NCBI GenBank assembly: GCA_963082975.1
Contig: OY720345.1
Location: 14,844,491-14,908,490, forward strand
Length of the DNA: 64,000 bases
DNA from: Labia minor
Taxonomy: Eukaryota > Arthropoda > Insecta > Dermaptera > Spongiphoridae
Direction: 5' to 3'
This document shows, one piece after another, positions 63,517-64,000 of the stretch. The position numbers and the translations under genes are program-made. Below the pieces are notes generated by a model. That model did no database searches, was not told the origin of the DNA, and saw only the letters and a program-made list of their open reading frames with translations. Within the stretch, counting starts at the first letter, position 1. Each line of letters opens with the position of its first letter.

Positions 63517-64000
63517 TTGATTTTGATGTCAGAACGGCCTGGTGGACCACAAAAGTTCGAAGATAATGAATTGCAATACTTATTAGACGAGAACCCATCT
63601 CAAACTCTCAAAGAACTTTCGGATAGCTTAGCATTTGATGAATTAATCATTTCGAGACGTTTACATGCAATGGGAGAGATCCAAAAGGAGAGAAAATGGT
63701 TACCACAAACCGAACCGTTTTATCCTCACAGTTTCATTGCTTGCCAGGCAAAAAAGTTTTCTGTGGCATATTGTGACTGACGAACTGAGACAATCCCAAG
63801 CGCAAAACATCTTGGGGTTAATTCAGAAGAGCCATCCACATCGGCACTGAATTGGAATGTTCATGGCCATAACGTCTTGCTGTGCATATGGTGGAATCAG
63901 CAAGGTATAGCGTATTTTGAGCCTACAGATGTCTACCGACATCAACTGGACAAATTGAACCTCGTATTGTTGCAAAACAGACCAGCAATAGCGATTAACA
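63517..64000 (+). pseudogene. Mariner transposase remnant in a CKAP5 intron, runs off the window
   Basis: 63,535-63,780 encodes KFEDNELQYLLDENPSQTLK, with SDSLAFDELIISRRLHAMGEI and KERKWLPQTE. This is the second DNA-binding region and linker of a Mos1-like mariner transposase. After frame changes, further pieces follow: NVHGHNVLLCIWWNQQGIAY at about 63,855-63,915, and VYRHQLDKLNLVLLQNRPA at about 63,930-63,990. The TGDE region with the first catalytic Asp is damaged, reading as a stop near 63,778. The element is dead and lies in the host gene's orientation. Confidence 0.8.

Overview
This is a window of nuclear DNA from an animal, most likely an arthropod, although I cannot name the species. 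The evidence is very AT-rich intergenic DNA, small exons split by short GT-AG introns (about 60-200 bp when not invaded by repeats), mariner, hAT, pogo/Tigger, RTE-type and Helentron-type mobile elements, tRNA-derived SINEs, and animal-specific genes. Exon joins were made by eye. Every join reported keeps the reading frame and matches the expected protein family, but no alignment or RNA evidence was available.

Layout. From 1 to about 25,750 lies a repeat-filled stretch with no recognisable host exon. It would be the first intron of a GRAF/oligophrenin-type RhoGAP gene whose first coding exon is on the minus strand at 25,919-25,760; the rest of that gene was not found and probably lies beyond position 1. 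Divergent from it, on the plus strand at 28,398-40,609, is a 12-exon gene for a short (about 502 residues) TOGARAM/crescerin-like protein with a single C-terminal TOG domain. Next, on the plus strand at 43,758-55,583, is a seven-exon zinc-dependent medium-chain dehydrogenase (344 residues). Its 3' end converges on ALKBH1 (minus strand, 57,374-55,985, six exons, 323 residues). About 1.8 kb beyond ALKBH1, and divergent from it, starts the XMAP215/CKAP5/mini spindles gene (59,183 to beyond the window end), with TOG1 and TOG2 encoded in nine visible exons.

Roles. Two genes act on microtubules (cytoplasmic/spindle CKAP5 and a putative ciliary TOGARAM), one on Rho signalling and membrane shape (GRAF), one on nucleic-acid demethylation (ALKBH1), and one on alcohol or polyol oxidation. 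They do not form an operon-like pathway.

Mobile DNA dominates the rest. The most informative structures are: (1) a family of about eight elements with subterminal inverted repeats ACTATCTCGC/GCGAGATAGT, a central GT microsatellite and a terminal hairpin, which fits non-autonomous Helentrons (DINE/HINE-like); (2) five short hAT-type elements, each flanked by an exact 8-bp target duplication, plus one with a degenerate duplication; (3) a pogo/Tigger copy carrying a second inverted-repeat element; (4) two foldback elements; (5) several dead mariners; (6) an RTE-type fragment whose two halves lie head to head, as twin priming would leave. I saw no tRNA or rRNA gene, no CRISPR array and no evidence of a new multi-gene system.
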